Assembly (NCBI GenBank): GCA_964030785.1 | Contig: OZ034971.1 | Coordinates: forward strand, 35,506,804-35,570,803 | Length of the DNA stretch: 64,000 bases | Source: Siderastrea siderea | Taxonomy: Eukaryota; Cnidaria; Anthozoa; Scleractinia; Rhizangiidae | Reading direction: 5' to 3' | Part shown: positions 63,674-64,000 of the stretch, piece by piece | How positions within the stretch are numbered: position 1 is the first letter of the stretch | How the letters are laid out: the number at the start of each line of letters is the position of its first letter | Position numbers and translations under genes: made by a program | The notes under the pieces: generated by a model | Databases searched by the model: none | Seen by the model: only the letters and a program-made list of their open reading frames with translations | What the model was told of the DNA's origin: nothing

Positions 63674-64000
63674 GTAAAGTTTAATGGTGAGCGTTTAAGC
63701 TTATTTATTCATTACACTGTAAAAGTTCGCCGTATAATCGTTAATAAATGCGTTACCACTTTATTTGAGGCATTTTTGTTGTTCTTTGCAGCCCTTTTGT
63801 ACACTTATCATGATCGATGTTTGTTGTTATGCCTTACTGACTAGACTGACTAGAGTAAAGCAAAGCTTCTTATACATGTATCCATTATGGTTCCTGTGTG
63901 AGTACGGTTTTCATCCTCGCGGCAACAGCGGCAGGAAATCCAGGTCAAATTTTGAACATAGCCGAAAACAGGTTACAGTTCTTGTTGAATGTATTTGAAT

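Overview
The window is eukaryotic and almost certainly animal. Coding sequence is sparse, introns have GT...AG borders, and there are poly(A) signals, AT-rich spacers, microsatellites and many transposable elements. BEL/Pao and Ty3/gypsy LTR elements, a Crypton-type tyrosine recombinase, LINE tails and many inverted-repeat DNA elements occur beside small secreted granulin-like genes. I infer a marine invertebrate, most likely a cnidarian such as a stony coral or sea anemone; this was not tested by any search.

Layout. 1-2.3 kb: no gene; diverged repeat sequence matching 10.2-11.2 kb. 2.3-4.1 kb: a foldback element with ~650 bp inverted arms. 4.2-9.9 kb: a tandem array of ~1.7 kb units separated by GGAT microsatellites; the oldest unit carries a LINE tail. 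12.1-12.5 kb: granulin-like gene 1, with a frameshift at a G run. 13.9-16.3 kb: copy 1 of a segmental duplication. 16.4-21.1 kb: an intact, young Ty3/gypsy element. 22.5-23.4 kb: a decayed SF1 helicase. 25.06-25.40 kb: granulin-like gene 2, intact. 25.7-28.3 kb: direct repeats enclosing arrays of the palindrome ACGGWCCGT. 28.3-32.6 kb: no gene seen. 32.7-36.6 kb: an 89 bp minisatellite split by a tyrosine-recombinase element with palindromic ends. 38.4-47.1 kb: a second foldback element (9 bp target duplication) holding a LINE tail, with a 602 bp element nested in one arm and an intact BEL/Pao element in the other. 47.4-48.8 kb: a TAA-flanked inverted-repeat element with a SAP-like open frame. 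49.6-56.7 kb: more nested inverted-repeat elements. 57.3-63.2 kb: copy 2 of the segmental duplication and a third partial copy. 63.5 kb: a probable first coding exon under a CRE palindrome.

How it fits together. The host content is small: two granulin-like secreted proteins embedded in a repeatedly duplicated segment, and perhaps two first exons (37.6 kb and 63.5 kb). Everything else that is recognisable is mobile DNA or its remains. Target duplications let several insertions be ordered. The ~684 bp-arm foldback element inserted first, then the 602 bp element and the BEL element landed in its two arms. A 81 bp element later split one unit of the ACGGWCCGT array, and the recombinase element split one unit of the 89 bp minisatellite. 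The BEL element has identical LTRs and the gypsy element has one LTR mismatch, so both are recent. Boundaries and identities were read by eye, without alignment software or databases.
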